From assembly GCA_002409375.1 (NCBI GenBank), contig DHNF01000053.1, positions 1 through 10,185 on the forward strand: 10,185 nt of DNA, read 5' to 3'. This document shows, one piece after another, positions 1-6,348 of the stretch. The DNA is from Ruminococcaceae bacterium UBA5423 (GTDB lineage Bacteria; Bacillota; Clostridia; Oscillospirales; Acutalibacteraceae). Each line of letters starts with the position of its first letter. The first letter of the stretch is position 1. The notes under the pieces were generated by a model that did no database searches, was not told where the DNA came from, and saw nothing but the letters and a program-made list of their open reading frames with translations. The position numbers and the translations under genes are program-made.

Positions 1-2
1 AA

Positions 3-653
3 AAGTTTTTATCCGCCCAGGTAAAAAAGCAGCATTGTGCTACAATTGATGATTTTTATGCTGCGATAGGATACGGCGGGATTATTCTTTCGCGAATAAT
101 GGCGCGAATCAAGGACGATTACCTGAGGCTTATCAAGGCTGAAAATATCAAGCCGGAAAGCCTTGTCACGACTACACGTCGCCGTGGTAACAATGGCGGT
201 GTTATCATAGAAAACATGGAAAACTGTCTGGTCAAGTTTGCACGGTGCTGCAATCCCGTGCCCGGAGACAGCATAATCGGTTTTATAACTCGCGGATACG
301 GTGTGTCGATCCACAAATTGGACTGTATTAATGTTCCAAAGGATATGTCGCTGGTCGAGGAGCCGGAGCGATGGGTTTCGGTTAAGTGGGAGGAAAGCGT
401 GCGCGATGAATTTAAGGCGACGCTCAATATAAAGGCCAAAAATCGAAATGCGCTGCTTGCCGATATTACAACACAATTAGCCTCCATACATGTTATGATT
501 CACGCCATAAGCGCACGCGAATCACAAGGGAATGATGTGCTTATGAGTGTGACGGTGGGCGTTAACAGTCTGGATCACTTGAAGTCCGTTATAGAAAAAC
601 TTGATAAAATTGAAGGAATATATGATGTGTTCAGAAGCGGCCATACCATGTGA
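3..653 (+). CDS. relA: RelA/SpoT-family (p)ppGpp synthetase/hydrolase, C-terminal part (5' end outside window)
   Basis: The reading frame is open from the window edge and encodes the last 216 residues of a bifunctional RelA/SpoT-type stringent-response enzyme. The catalytic hydrolase and synthetase domains and the TGS domain lie upstream of the window. Visible are a helical stretch ending in a DDFYAAIGYGG-type motif (about residues 16-26 of the fragment), a zinc-finger-like module with a Cys pair at 82-83 in the signature ARCCNPVPGD, plus His104 and Cys108, and a C-terminal ACT domain from about residue 137 to the end. In this family these C-terminal modules contact the stalled ribosome or sense amino-acid status and control the balance of synthesis and hydrolysis. 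A metallo-hydrolase gene follows after 30 bases. The dtd gene that often follows relA in Firmicutes is not here. The family call is firm; activity cannot be judged from the fragment. Confidence 0.95.
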   Translation, partial: KFLSAQVKKQHCATIDDFYAAIGYGGIILSRIMARIKDDYLRLIKAENIKPESLVTTTRRRGNNGGVIIENMENCLVKFARCCNPVPGDSIIGFITRGYGVSIHKLDCINVPKDMSLVEEPERWVSVKWEESVRDEFKATLNIKAKNRNALLADITTQLASIHVMIHAISARESQGNDVLMSVTVGVNSLDHLKSVIEKLDKIEGIYDVFRSGHTM

Positions 654-683
654 CAGCCGTGCTTTAAAAGGGAGGAAATCACC

Positions 684-1304
684 ATGCCTTTTGTCCGTTT
701 GACAGTCGGAAAGCTTGATACCAATTGTTATTTCGTTTTTGACAATCAAAACAAAGGCGTTATTATAGACCCGGGCGGTGACGCACAGCAGATTCTTGAT
801 GCGGTTGACGAACGACAGCTCGAAATTGAGTATGTTATGCTAACCCATGCCCACTTTGACCATATGCTGGCGGTCGATAAAATACAAAGCAGCATTAAAG
901 CCGATTTGTTGGTTCCGCGTGGTGATGTCGATGCGTTGACGGACGGCAGTAAAAGCTTGATGTTTATGGCGGGAGGCGCGAGGGTATCGCTTAAAGCTGA
1001 CAGATTGCTTGATGACGGCGATACTGTTACAGTCGGCAAGCTTTCGTTTCATGTGATCAATACACCCGGTCATACTCCGGGAAGCAGCTGCTATTTATGC
1101 GGTGATTTATTGTTAACCGGCGACACCCTTTTTGCCGGTGGGTTTGGCCGCACCGATTTTGCAGGCGGAGACAACCATGCAATGCGGCGCTCACTTATAA
1201 GGCTAAGCAAATTAAAAGGAGACTATACGGTGCTGCCCGGCCACGGCGAGACAACAACCCTTGAAAATGAACGGCATAATAATCCGTATATGCGCTTGAT
1301 ATGA
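684..1304 (+). CDS. MBL-fold metallo-hydrolase, glyoxalase II-like (YqgX type)
   Basis: A 206-residue cytoplasmic metallo-beta-lactamase-fold hydrolase, full length for the short glyoxalase-II-like group (B. subtilis YqgX is similar in size). The metal-binding set is complete: THAHFDH at residues 54-60 (His55, His57, Asp59, His60), His130 in NTPGHTPG, Asp147 in LTGDTLF and His187 in LPGHGE. The GGFGRTDF segment and a C-terminal ENERHNNPY segment are typical of this subgroup, which hydrolyses thioesters such as S-lactoylglutathione analogues. The true substrate is unknown, and clostridia generally lack glutathione. The ATG is preceded by GGAGG (671-675) with 8-base spacing. The stop overlaps the next start as ATGA (1301-1304), so it is translationally coupled to the HemZ-like gene. 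The relA-MBL-hemZ order is familiar from clostridial genomes. Confidence 0.93.
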   Translation: MPFVRLTVGKLDTNCYFVFDNQNKGVIIDPGGDAQQILDAVDERQLEIEYVMLTHAHFDHMLAVDKIQSSIKADLLVPRGDVDALTDGSKSLMFMAGGARVSLKADRLLDDGDTVTVGKLSFHVINTPGHTPGSSCYLCGDLLLTGDTLFAGGFGRTDFAGGDNHAMRRSLIRLSKLKGDYTVLPGHGETTTLENERHNNPYMRLI

Positions 1305-2782
1305 TACTGATTATTAAAGGCCACAATTATAAATTTGAAATGCAAAACATCTGCCGGCTTTTTTTGCCCTTTGAAAAAATTTTGGTAACAGATGATGAGA
1401 ATGCCGCTGAAAGTGCCGACAGTGAGACTGCTGTTGCATCGGCTCTTATATTTGTCGATAATAAAGGTGTTAATTTGTCTGCCGCATTATGCCAAGGCAA
1501 GCGACGCATTAATGCCAAAGAGATTGTCAGAACGGGCACCGACGACAAGGAGGTGGAAAGACGGCTTGCGGTGATGCTTTATAGTTTATTTGTAAAGCAT
1601 TTTAATTTTACCCTGCCTTGGGGAGCAGTTACAGGTGTGCGTCCGGTCAAGCTGATGAGACGCATTTCTGACAAGTACGGCTCTGAACAGGCCGCGGCCG
1701 ATTGGCTTAAAAAACATCTACTTGTAAGCGAGAATAAAGCAAGACTGTGCATTGAAACATTAAAAACAGAAAATGAAATTCTCAAATTATCACGCCCTAA
1801 GTCTTTTAGCCTATATATATCTGTCCCATTTTGCCCTTCGAGGTGCGCTTATTGCTCGTTTGTGTCACATACGGTCGAACGGGCGGCGAGGCTGATACCC
1901 GATTATATAGAAAAACTGTGCCGCGAAATCGAATACACCGGTGGCATTGCGCGGCGGTTAGGACTGCTGCTTGAGACGATATATGTCGGCGGTGGAACAC
2001 CTACCGTTTTGAGTGCAGCACAGCTTGCGCGCATACTAAATGCGGTGCGCCAAAGCTTTGATTTGTCAGAATTGCGTGAATTTACGGTTGAGGCAGGCCG
2101 TCCCGACACTGTGGAACAGGATAAGCTTGAAGTGATTAAATCGGCGGGCACAACCCGTATCAGCATTAATCCGCAGACACTAAACGATGATGTACTAAAA
2201 TCTATAGGTCGTCGCCACAGCGCAGATAGATTTTTTGAAGCGTTTAAGCTTGCAAGGCATTGCGGGTTTGATAATGTAAATGCCGATTTGATTGCAGGGC
2301 TGCCGGGTGATGATTATGACGGCTTTAAATTTAGTCTGGAAAAGCTAATCGGGCTTGCACCGGAAAGCATCACGGTGCATACTCTTGCAATGAAGCGTGC
2401 TTCTAATTTTATGAAAAATTTTAATGGGTTTGATGGCTGTTCTCAACAGTCTGTGCGCATGGTTGATTTAAGTATTTGTAAGCTGAAATCTGCCGGATAT
2501 CGTCCATATTATCTTTATCGCCAAAGTCGCACCATAGGTGGGACAGAAAACACGGGATGGTCAAAGCCGTCGTGTGAGGGGCTTTATAATGTATTTATGA
2601 TGGATGAGACGCACACCGTGCTTGCGTGCGGTGCGGGCGCGGTTACCAAGCTGAAGCAGCCAAGCGGGGAATATATTGAACGAATTTTTAATTATAAATT
2701 TCCATATGAATACAACGAACAATTTGACGACATGATACAAAGAAAAGGACGGGTGATTTCGTTTTATGAAACCCTTTTTTAA
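1301..2782 (+). CDS. hemZ: HemZ-like radical SAM protein (coproporphyrinogen III dehydrogenase family)
   Basis: A 493-residue radical SAM enzyme. The 4Fe-4S/SAM motif is C-x3-C-x2-C at Cys178, Cys182 and Cys185 (PFCPSRCAYC), followed by the SAM-binding GGGTPT at 230-235 and a TRISINPQT segment typical of the HemN/HemZ/HemW group. The roughly 165-residue N-terminal extension with TGVRPVKLMRR (111-121) separates HemZ from HemN and HemW. B. subtilis HemZ is annotated as oxygen-independent coproporphyrinogen III dehydrogenase. In clostridia lacking most heme genes its real role is uncertain, and no other heme gene is visible here. It begins inside the stop of the preceding hydrolase (ATGA overlap) with no clear Shine-Dalgarno, so translation probably depends on reinitiation. 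Its last 17 bases overlap the next gene. Confidence 0.88.
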   Translation: MILIIKGHNYKFEMQNICRLFLPFEKILVTDDENAAESADSETAVASALIFVDNKGVNLSAALCQGKRRINAKEIVRTGTDDKEVERRLAVMLYSLFVKHFNFTLPWGAVTGVRPVKLMRRISDKYGSEQAAADWLKKHLLVSENKARLCIETLKTENEILKLSRPKSFSLYISVPFCPSRCAYCSFVSHTVERAARLIPDYIEKLCREIEYTGGIARRLGLLLETIYVGGGTPTVLSAAQLARILNAVRQSFDLSELREFTVEAGRPDTVEQDKLEVIKSAGTTRISINPQTLNDDVLKSIGRRHSADRFFEAFKLARHCGFDNVNADLIAGLPGDDYDGFKFSLEKLIGLAPESITVHTLAMKRASNFMKNFNGFDGCSQQSVRMVDLSICKLKSAGYRPYYLYRQSRTIGGTENTGWSKPSCEGLYNVFMMDETHTVLACGAGAVTKLKQPSGEYIERIFNYKFPYEYNEQFDDMIQRKGRVISFYETLF

Positions 2783-3701
2783 AAGATGTCTTAAGCTAAA
2801 TGAAATAAATGAGCGTGCGCACAATGATGCAGCTGCTTTTATTGAAGAAGAGAGCCAAAGATATGCTCATGAAATTGAACTGCTGGCGCAGCACCTTGCC
2901 ACCGAGTTTGGCGGACACTGCCTTTGCATGCTGTCAGGGCCGTCATCGGCGGGTAAAACAACTACCGCTAAATTATTGACCCGCAATCTTGCTAAGCTTG
3001 GGGTCGAGGCTCATACAATTTCAATGGATGATTTTTATCGCGGGCGGGAACAAGCACCGCTTCTTTCAAACGGGCACTATGATTACGAGGCGTTGGAGGC
3101 ACTCAATCTTGACGAGCTTGAAAGGTGTATGCGCGAGCTTATTAATGACGGCAGGACTCTGCTGCCGCAATTTGATTTTATCAAGGGGCGTCCCTTTGAC
3201 AAAATGAAAGAGCTTAAAATTTCGCAAAATGCGGTTGTTATATTTGAAGGCATTCACGCAATTAATCCGTATTTTGAACAACATCTTCCTATGCAAAATC
3301 TGTTTAAGATTTTTGTAAACACAGTATCACCAATAATAAATGAAAGCAAAAAGTTGCTGGCACGCAGAGAAATTCGCCTGACGCGGCGCATGCTACGGGA
3401 TGAAAGGTTTAGAAACAGCTCTGTTTTAAATACACTGAATATGTGGGGGCAGGTTGTCAGGGGCGAAAATGAGTATATGTTCCCGTTTGTAGACACGGTC
3501 GATTATCTTATTGATACAACACATGCCTATGAACCCTGTGTTTTTGCACCGCTTTTACTGCCGTTGCTTCACAGTCTGCCTGACGGGCATGAATATGCCG
3601 GTACGACAAAACGCCTGATTGACACTCTTTCAAGATTTGAGCATTTGCCGCTTGATATGATGCCAAAAGACGCACTGCTGAGGGAATTTGTAGGGGAGTA
3701 A
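2766..3701 (+). CDS. Uridine kinase-family nucleoside kinase (P-loop NTPase), short form
   Basis: A 311-residue P-loop kinase of the phosphoribulokinase/uridine kinase family, likely phosphorylating uridine, cytidine or a related nucleoside with ATP or GTP. Visible are Walker A GPSSAGKT at 58-65, the SMDDFYRG segment at 86-93 (Asp88/Asp89 substrate/Mg region), YDYEALEALN at 106-115, the PQFDFIKGR strand at 134-142, EGIHA at 161-165 and an Arg-rich lid RLTRRMLRD at 204-212. Many clostridial relatives are near 550 residues, with TGS and threonyl-tRNA-synthetase-like domains before the kinase. Here only about 55 helical residues precede the P-loop. The ATG lies 17 bases inside hemZ. An in-frame stop at 2754-2756 excludes a longer form, and the only Shine-Dalgarno-like run (AAAAGGA, ending 2749) is too far, so coupling is likely. 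No terminator follows. The exact substrate cannot be assigned. Confidence 0.85.
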   Translation: MKPFFKRCLKLNEINERAHNDAAAFIEEESQRYAHEIELLAQHLATEFGGHCLCMLSGPSSAGKTTTAKLLTRNLAKLGVEAHTISMDDFYRGREQAPLLSNGHYDYEALEALNLDELERCMRELINDGRTLLPQFDFIKGRPFDKMKELKISQNAVVIFEGIHAINPYFEQHLPMQNLFKIFVNTVSPIINESKKLLARREIRLTRRMLRDERFRNSSVLNTLNMWGQVVRGENEYMFPFVDTVDYLIDTTHAYEPCVFAPLLLPLLHSLPDGHEYAGTTKRLIDTLSRFEHLPLDMMPKDALLREFVGE

Positions 3702-3715
3702 TATTTTTCGACATA

Positions 3716-3744
3716 TTGAATTATCCCATGCAGTAATATATAAT
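3716..3744 (+). promoter_or_regulatory. Sigma-A-type promoter for the zinc-ribbon gene
   Basis: A -35 box TTGAAT (3716-3721; consensus TTGACA) is followed after exactly 17 bases by a perfect -10 box TATAAT (3739-3744). It lies 15 bases after the nucleoside kinase stop. A start near 3751 would leave a leader of about 28 bases containing the AAAGGGGG ribosome site (3764-3771) and the GTG start at 3779. This is the best housekeeping promoter in the window. It suggests that the zinc-ribbon gene, and possibly the phosphorylase and deaminase genes after it, can be expressed separately from the relA-hemZ-kinase group. Confidence 0.75.
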
Positions 3745-3778
3745 GGATTTGTTATCCAAATTTAAAGGGGGAATTATA

Positions 3779-4141
3779 GTGACAACTTTTGAAGATGTGG
3801 TGTCTAAAGCTAAGAGTGTAGCCGAGACCGCGGGGAAAAAGACCTCTGACTTTATTGAAGTTACAAAGCTAAGACTCGATGTAGCTGAATTGGAAAGGGA
3901 AATGACCGCAATATTTGAAGGACTGGGACGCATGGTATACGACGCCAAAAAATCCGGAGAGGACGCCTCCTCACTTGTGGATGACTGTGTTGAAAGACTT
4001 GATGAGTGCCAATCCCAAATAGATACACTGCGAAGAACAATCGACGAATACCGGTATGCCGTCAGGTGCAAGACCTGCGGCTTACCTAACCCTGACGATG
4101 CAGTTTATTGCAAAAAGTGCGGGGCTAAGATTGAGCGTTAA
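3779..4141 (+). CDS. Small coiled-coil protein with C-terminal zinc ribbon, function unknown
   Basis: A 120-residue soluble protein I cannot assign to a named gene. Residues about 1-95 are charged and mostly helical, with heptad-like patterning around 27-50 and 64-93, consistent with a coiled coil. The C-terminus holds a C-x2-C-x10-C-x2-C zinc ribbon: Cys97, Cys100, Cys111 and Cys114, in the CKTCG...YCKKCG form of the small zinc-ribbon families common in Firmicutes. No signal peptide or membrane segment is apparent. I chose GTG 3779 because GGGGG (3767-3771) sits 7 bases upstream. The in-frame ATG at 3743 overlaps the -10 box of the sigma-A promoter and has no ribosome site, so it would not be on that transcript. 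Location between a nucleoside kinase and a nucleoside phosphorylase does not by itself reveal a function. Scaffold or nucleic-acid contact roles are possible but unproven. Confidence 0.82.
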   Translation: MTTFEDVVSKAKSVAETAGKKTSDFIEVTKLRLDVAELEREMTAIFEGLGRMVYDAKKSGEDASSLVDDCVERLDECQSQIDTLRRTIDEYRYAVRCKTCGLPNPDDAVYCKKCGAKIER

Positions 4142-4153
4142 ACATCGTGTTTA
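4139..4153 (+). terminator. Weak AT-rich hairpin after the zinc-ribbon gene, possible attenuator
   Basis: TAAACA-TCG-TGTTTA forms a 6-bp stem with a 3-base loop, starting at the stop codon of the zinc-ribbon gene, and is followed by the T-rich stretch GTTGTTTT. Two more G.U pairs could extend the stem. Only one pair is G-C, so the structure is weak. At best it would attenuate read-through into the phosphorylase gene; it may be a chance palindrome. Confidence 0.25.
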
Positions 4154-4171
4154 GTTGTTTTACCGTCATCT

Positions 4172-5017
4172 TTGTTTGGGGGTAAGATTATTAATATTTC
4201 ATACGAACAGTACAAAAAAAGCGCTGAATTCCTTAAAGATCGTTTAAATTTTGTGCCCGATATTGCTGTAGTGCTGGGCTCAGGACTTGGTGCACTGACA
4301 AGAGAAATCGAACCGCCTGCTTTACGCATACCTTACGGCGAAATACCCGGCTTTTTGCAGTCGACAGTCGAGTCGCACGCGGGTGAGCTAATATGCGGAC
4401 GCATGTCCGGTAAAAATGTTGCTTTGATGTCCGGCCGTTTTCATGTATATGAGGGATATACGCCGCAGATGGTCAGTTTTTATGTCCGGGTGCTGCATTT
4501 ATTGGGCGTTAAAAAGCTTATTTTAACAAATGCAGCCGGAGGGGTTAATCAGTCATTTAATGTAGGCGATTTGATGCTGATAACCGACCATATCAAATTT
4601 TTTGCCCAGAGCCCTGCCAGCGGCAAGAATATCCCTGAATTTGGAAACCGTTTTTTTGATTTGTCGCGCCTATATTCGCAAAGATTACGGGACATTGCAC
4701 ATCAGTGTGCAGCAAATCAAGGCACAAAGCTTCGTGAAGGCGTGTATTTTTATATGCCGGGGCCGGAATTTGAAACGCCGGCCGAGATTCGGGCAATAAG
4801 GCTTTTAGGTGGAGACGCAGTGGGCATGTCAACTGTTTTTGAAGCGGTTATGGCGGCTCAGTGCGGCATTGAGGTTTTGGGGATTTCCGTTATCACAAAT
4901 ATGGCTGCCGGCATTTTGCCCCAAAGCACGGTAAGTGATGATGAGGTGACCGCTACTGCCGCTAAGGTTTCAGAGCGGTTTTGTACGTTGATAAAAGATG
5001 TGATTGCTGTTTTATAA
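4172..5017 (+). CDS. punA: Purine nucleoside phosphorylase, class I (trimeric) family
   Basis: A cytoplasmic enzyme of purine salvage that phosphorolyses a purine nucleoside to base plus (deoxy)ribose 1-phosphate. It has 281 residues from TTG 4172, or 275 from a possible ATT start at 4190; both fit the family. With TTG as residue 1, the landmarks are GSGLG at 36-40 (phosphate), IPGF near 58-61, ESHAG with His69, GRFHVYEGY at 88-96, LTNAAGGV at 118-125, FETPAEIR at 200-207 with base-contacting Glu201, GMST at 218-221 and ITNMAAGI at 241-248 with base-contacting Asn243. Oddities are GMSTVFE where the family usually reads STVPE, DHIKFF...SPASGKN in place of the usual DHIN...NPL-G-N, and Asp256 where the conserved His that contacts the 5' hydroxyl is expected. 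These suggest a shifted sugar-side preference. The deaminase gene follows after 24 bases. Confidence 0.9.
   Translation: MFGGKIINISYEQYKKSAEFLKDRLNFVPDIAVVLGSGLGALTREIEPPALRIPYGEIPGFLQSTVESHAGELICGRMSGKNVALMSGRFHVYEGYTPQMVSFYVRVLHLLGVKKLILTNAAGGVNQSFNVGDLMLITDHIKFFAQSPASGKNIPEFGNRFFDLSRLYSQRLRDIAHQCAANQGTKLREGVYFYMPGPEFETPAEIRAIRLLGGDAVGMSTVFEAVMAAQCGIEVLGISVITNMAAGILPQSTVSDDEVTATAAKVSERFCTLIKDVIAVL
4178..4182 (+). promoter_or_regulatory. GGGGG ribosome-binding site that points to an ATT start for the phosphorylase
   Basis: This GGGGG run is the only Shine-Dalgarno-like sequence near the phosphorylase start. Seven bases downstream is the in-frame codon ATT at 4190-4192. The same GGGGG-7-base geometry precedes GTG 3779, ATG 8126 and ATG 9378. 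The only conventional in-frame start upstream, TTG 4172, lies before this run and has no purine-rich site in front of it. The next conventional in-frame start downstream, GTG 4253, would remove part of the conserved N-terminus. Confidence 0.5.
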
Positions 5018-5041
5018 GGTCGGCAGGGGGGAGGGTATGCC

Positions 5042-6322
5042 TTGCTTATTACTGATGTTGATGTTTTAAGCGCCGAAGGAAAGCTGCAAATCGGTGTAAA
5101 TGTTGCCGTGAAAGACGGCCGGTTTTGCTGCATTGGCAAACAAATTCCGGACGGTGATTGGGGCGAAAGAATTAATGGCAGCGGGCTTATTATGATACCC
5201 GGCCTTGTTAACGCTCATACACATGTCCCGATGACTTTAATGCGCGGATATGGTGACGATATGCCCCTTGACAAATGGCTTTTTGAACGCATATTCCCTG
5301 TTGAGGACAAGCTGACCGGCGATCATGTATATTGGGGCAGCATGCTTGGAATAGCAGAGATGATTGCGTGTGGCATTACCTCTTTTTCAGACATGTATTA
5401 CTATTGTTCGAATATCTCAAAAGCTGTACTCGAAAGCGGTATTAAAGCAAATATCGGCCGAGGTATAAGCTGCTTTGATAATACAAAACGCTTTGCCGAT
5501 TTGCCTGCCCATAGTGAGCTTGTTGAGCTTATTGACAAATACCATAAATCGGGCGACGGTCGCATACTAATCGACGCTGCGCCCCATTCCGAATATACCA
5601 CGCGTCCCGACATACTGTTCGACGTGGCCGAGTTTGCAAAGATGCACAAGCTGCGCGTGCAGGTGCACTTGTCCGAAACGCGCAAGGAGCATCTTGAGTG
5701 TACCGGGCGTCACGGTAAAACTCCGGCAAGGGTTTTAAGAGACAGCGGGATTTTTGATTTACCTGTCACGGCTGCACACTGTGTATGGCTCACCGATTTG
5801 GATATAGAAATGATGTGCGAATACGATGTTACGGTTGCCCACTGTCCGCAAAGCAACCTAAAGCTTGCAAGCGGCATTGCGCAAGTTGAAAAAATGCGCC
5901 AGGCGGGCATGAAAATAGCGCTTGGCACCGATTCTGCCGCAAGCAACAACAATTTGGATATGTTCGAGGAAATGCGAACTGCCGCCCTTTTGGCTAAAGG
6001 TGTGTCTTTAGACCCATGTGCTTTGCCTGCATGCAAAGTGTTGTATATGGCGACGAGGGCGGGCGCATTGGCCCAGGGAAGGCATGACAGCGGGGATATT
6101 AAACAAGGCTACCTTGCTGATTTTGTTTTGCTGGACAAACACAGGCCGGAAATGGTTCCCTGCCACGATGTTTTATCAAATGTAGTGTATTCGGCAGGTG
6201 CTGCCAGCGTTAAAATGACAGTTGTCAACGGGCGCACACTCTATCGTGACGGCAATTATTTAACAATTGATATTGACCGCGTGGTTTTTGAAACAAAACG
6301 ATGTGTTAGTTTGTTGATATAA
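5042..6322 (+). CDS. mtaD: 5-methylthioadenosine/S-adenosylhomocysteine/adenosine deaminase-like amidohydrolase
   Basis: A 426-residue metal-dependent amidohydrolase of the MtaD/SsnA group (TIM-barrel core with a split beta-sandwich). Metal and catalytic residues are present: NAHTH with His59 and His61, VHLSET with His209 and Glu212, AAHCVWL with His246 and GTDSAASNNN with Asp297. PLDKWLFERIFPVE (75-88) and APHSEYT (180-186) match the substrate-recognition parts of MTA/SAH deaminases rather than guanine or chlorohydrolase members. It would convert MTA, SAH or adenosine to the 6-oxo nucleoside and ammonia. The TTG start at 5042 is supported by GGGGGGAGGG (5026-5035), 6 bases upstream; ATG 5037 is out of frame and soon stops. 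The neighbouring phosphorylase could take its inosine-type products. Substrate choice among MTA, SAH and adenosine remains open. Confidence 0.88.
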   Translation: MLITDVDVLSAEGKLQIGVNVAVKDGRFCCIGKQIPDGDWGERINGSGLIMIPGLVNAHTHVPMTLMRGYGDDMPLDKWLFERIFPVEDKLTGDHVYWGSMLGIAEMIACGITSFSDMYYYCSNISKAVLESGIKANIGRGISCFDNTKRFADLPAHSELVELIDKYHKSGDGRILIDAAPHSEYTTRPDILFDVAEFAKMHKLRVQVHLSETRKEHLECTGRHGKTPARVLRDSGIFDLPVTAAHCVWLTDLDIEMMCEYDVTVAHCPQSNLKLASGIAQVEKMRQAGMKIALGTDSAASNNNLDMFEEMRTAALLAKGVSLDPCALPACKVLYMATRAGALAQGRHDSGDIKQGYLADFVLLDKHRPEMVPCHDVLSNVVYSAGAASVKMTVVNGRTLYRDGNYLTIDIDRVVFETKRCVSLLI

Positions 6323-6323
6323 T
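6315..6323 (+). promoter_or_regulatory. Candidate extended -10 promoter before the flippase gene
   Basis: TGATATAAT is a perfect TGnTATAAT extended -10 element, overlapping the stop codon of the deaminase. No convincing -35 box sits 16-18 bases upstream; the nearest TTGAAA (6288-6293) is 24 bases away. A start near 6330 would give a leader of about 19 bases that just contains the AGAGGA site (6332-6337). Such motifs also arise by chance in AT-rich DNA. Confidence 0.4.
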
Positions 6324-6348
6324 TACTAATGAGAGGACGGGTGGGAGC

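Noticed and set aside
9..487. Long - strand open frames opposite the relA end
   Set aside because: They mirror the conserved RelA C-terminal coding sequence, and their translations show no recognisable family pattern.
3721..4071. A 116-codon open frame on the - strand opposite the zinc-ribbon gene
   Set aside because: It is Ser-rich low-complexity translation complementary to a well-supported gene, with no ribosome site or recognisable domain.
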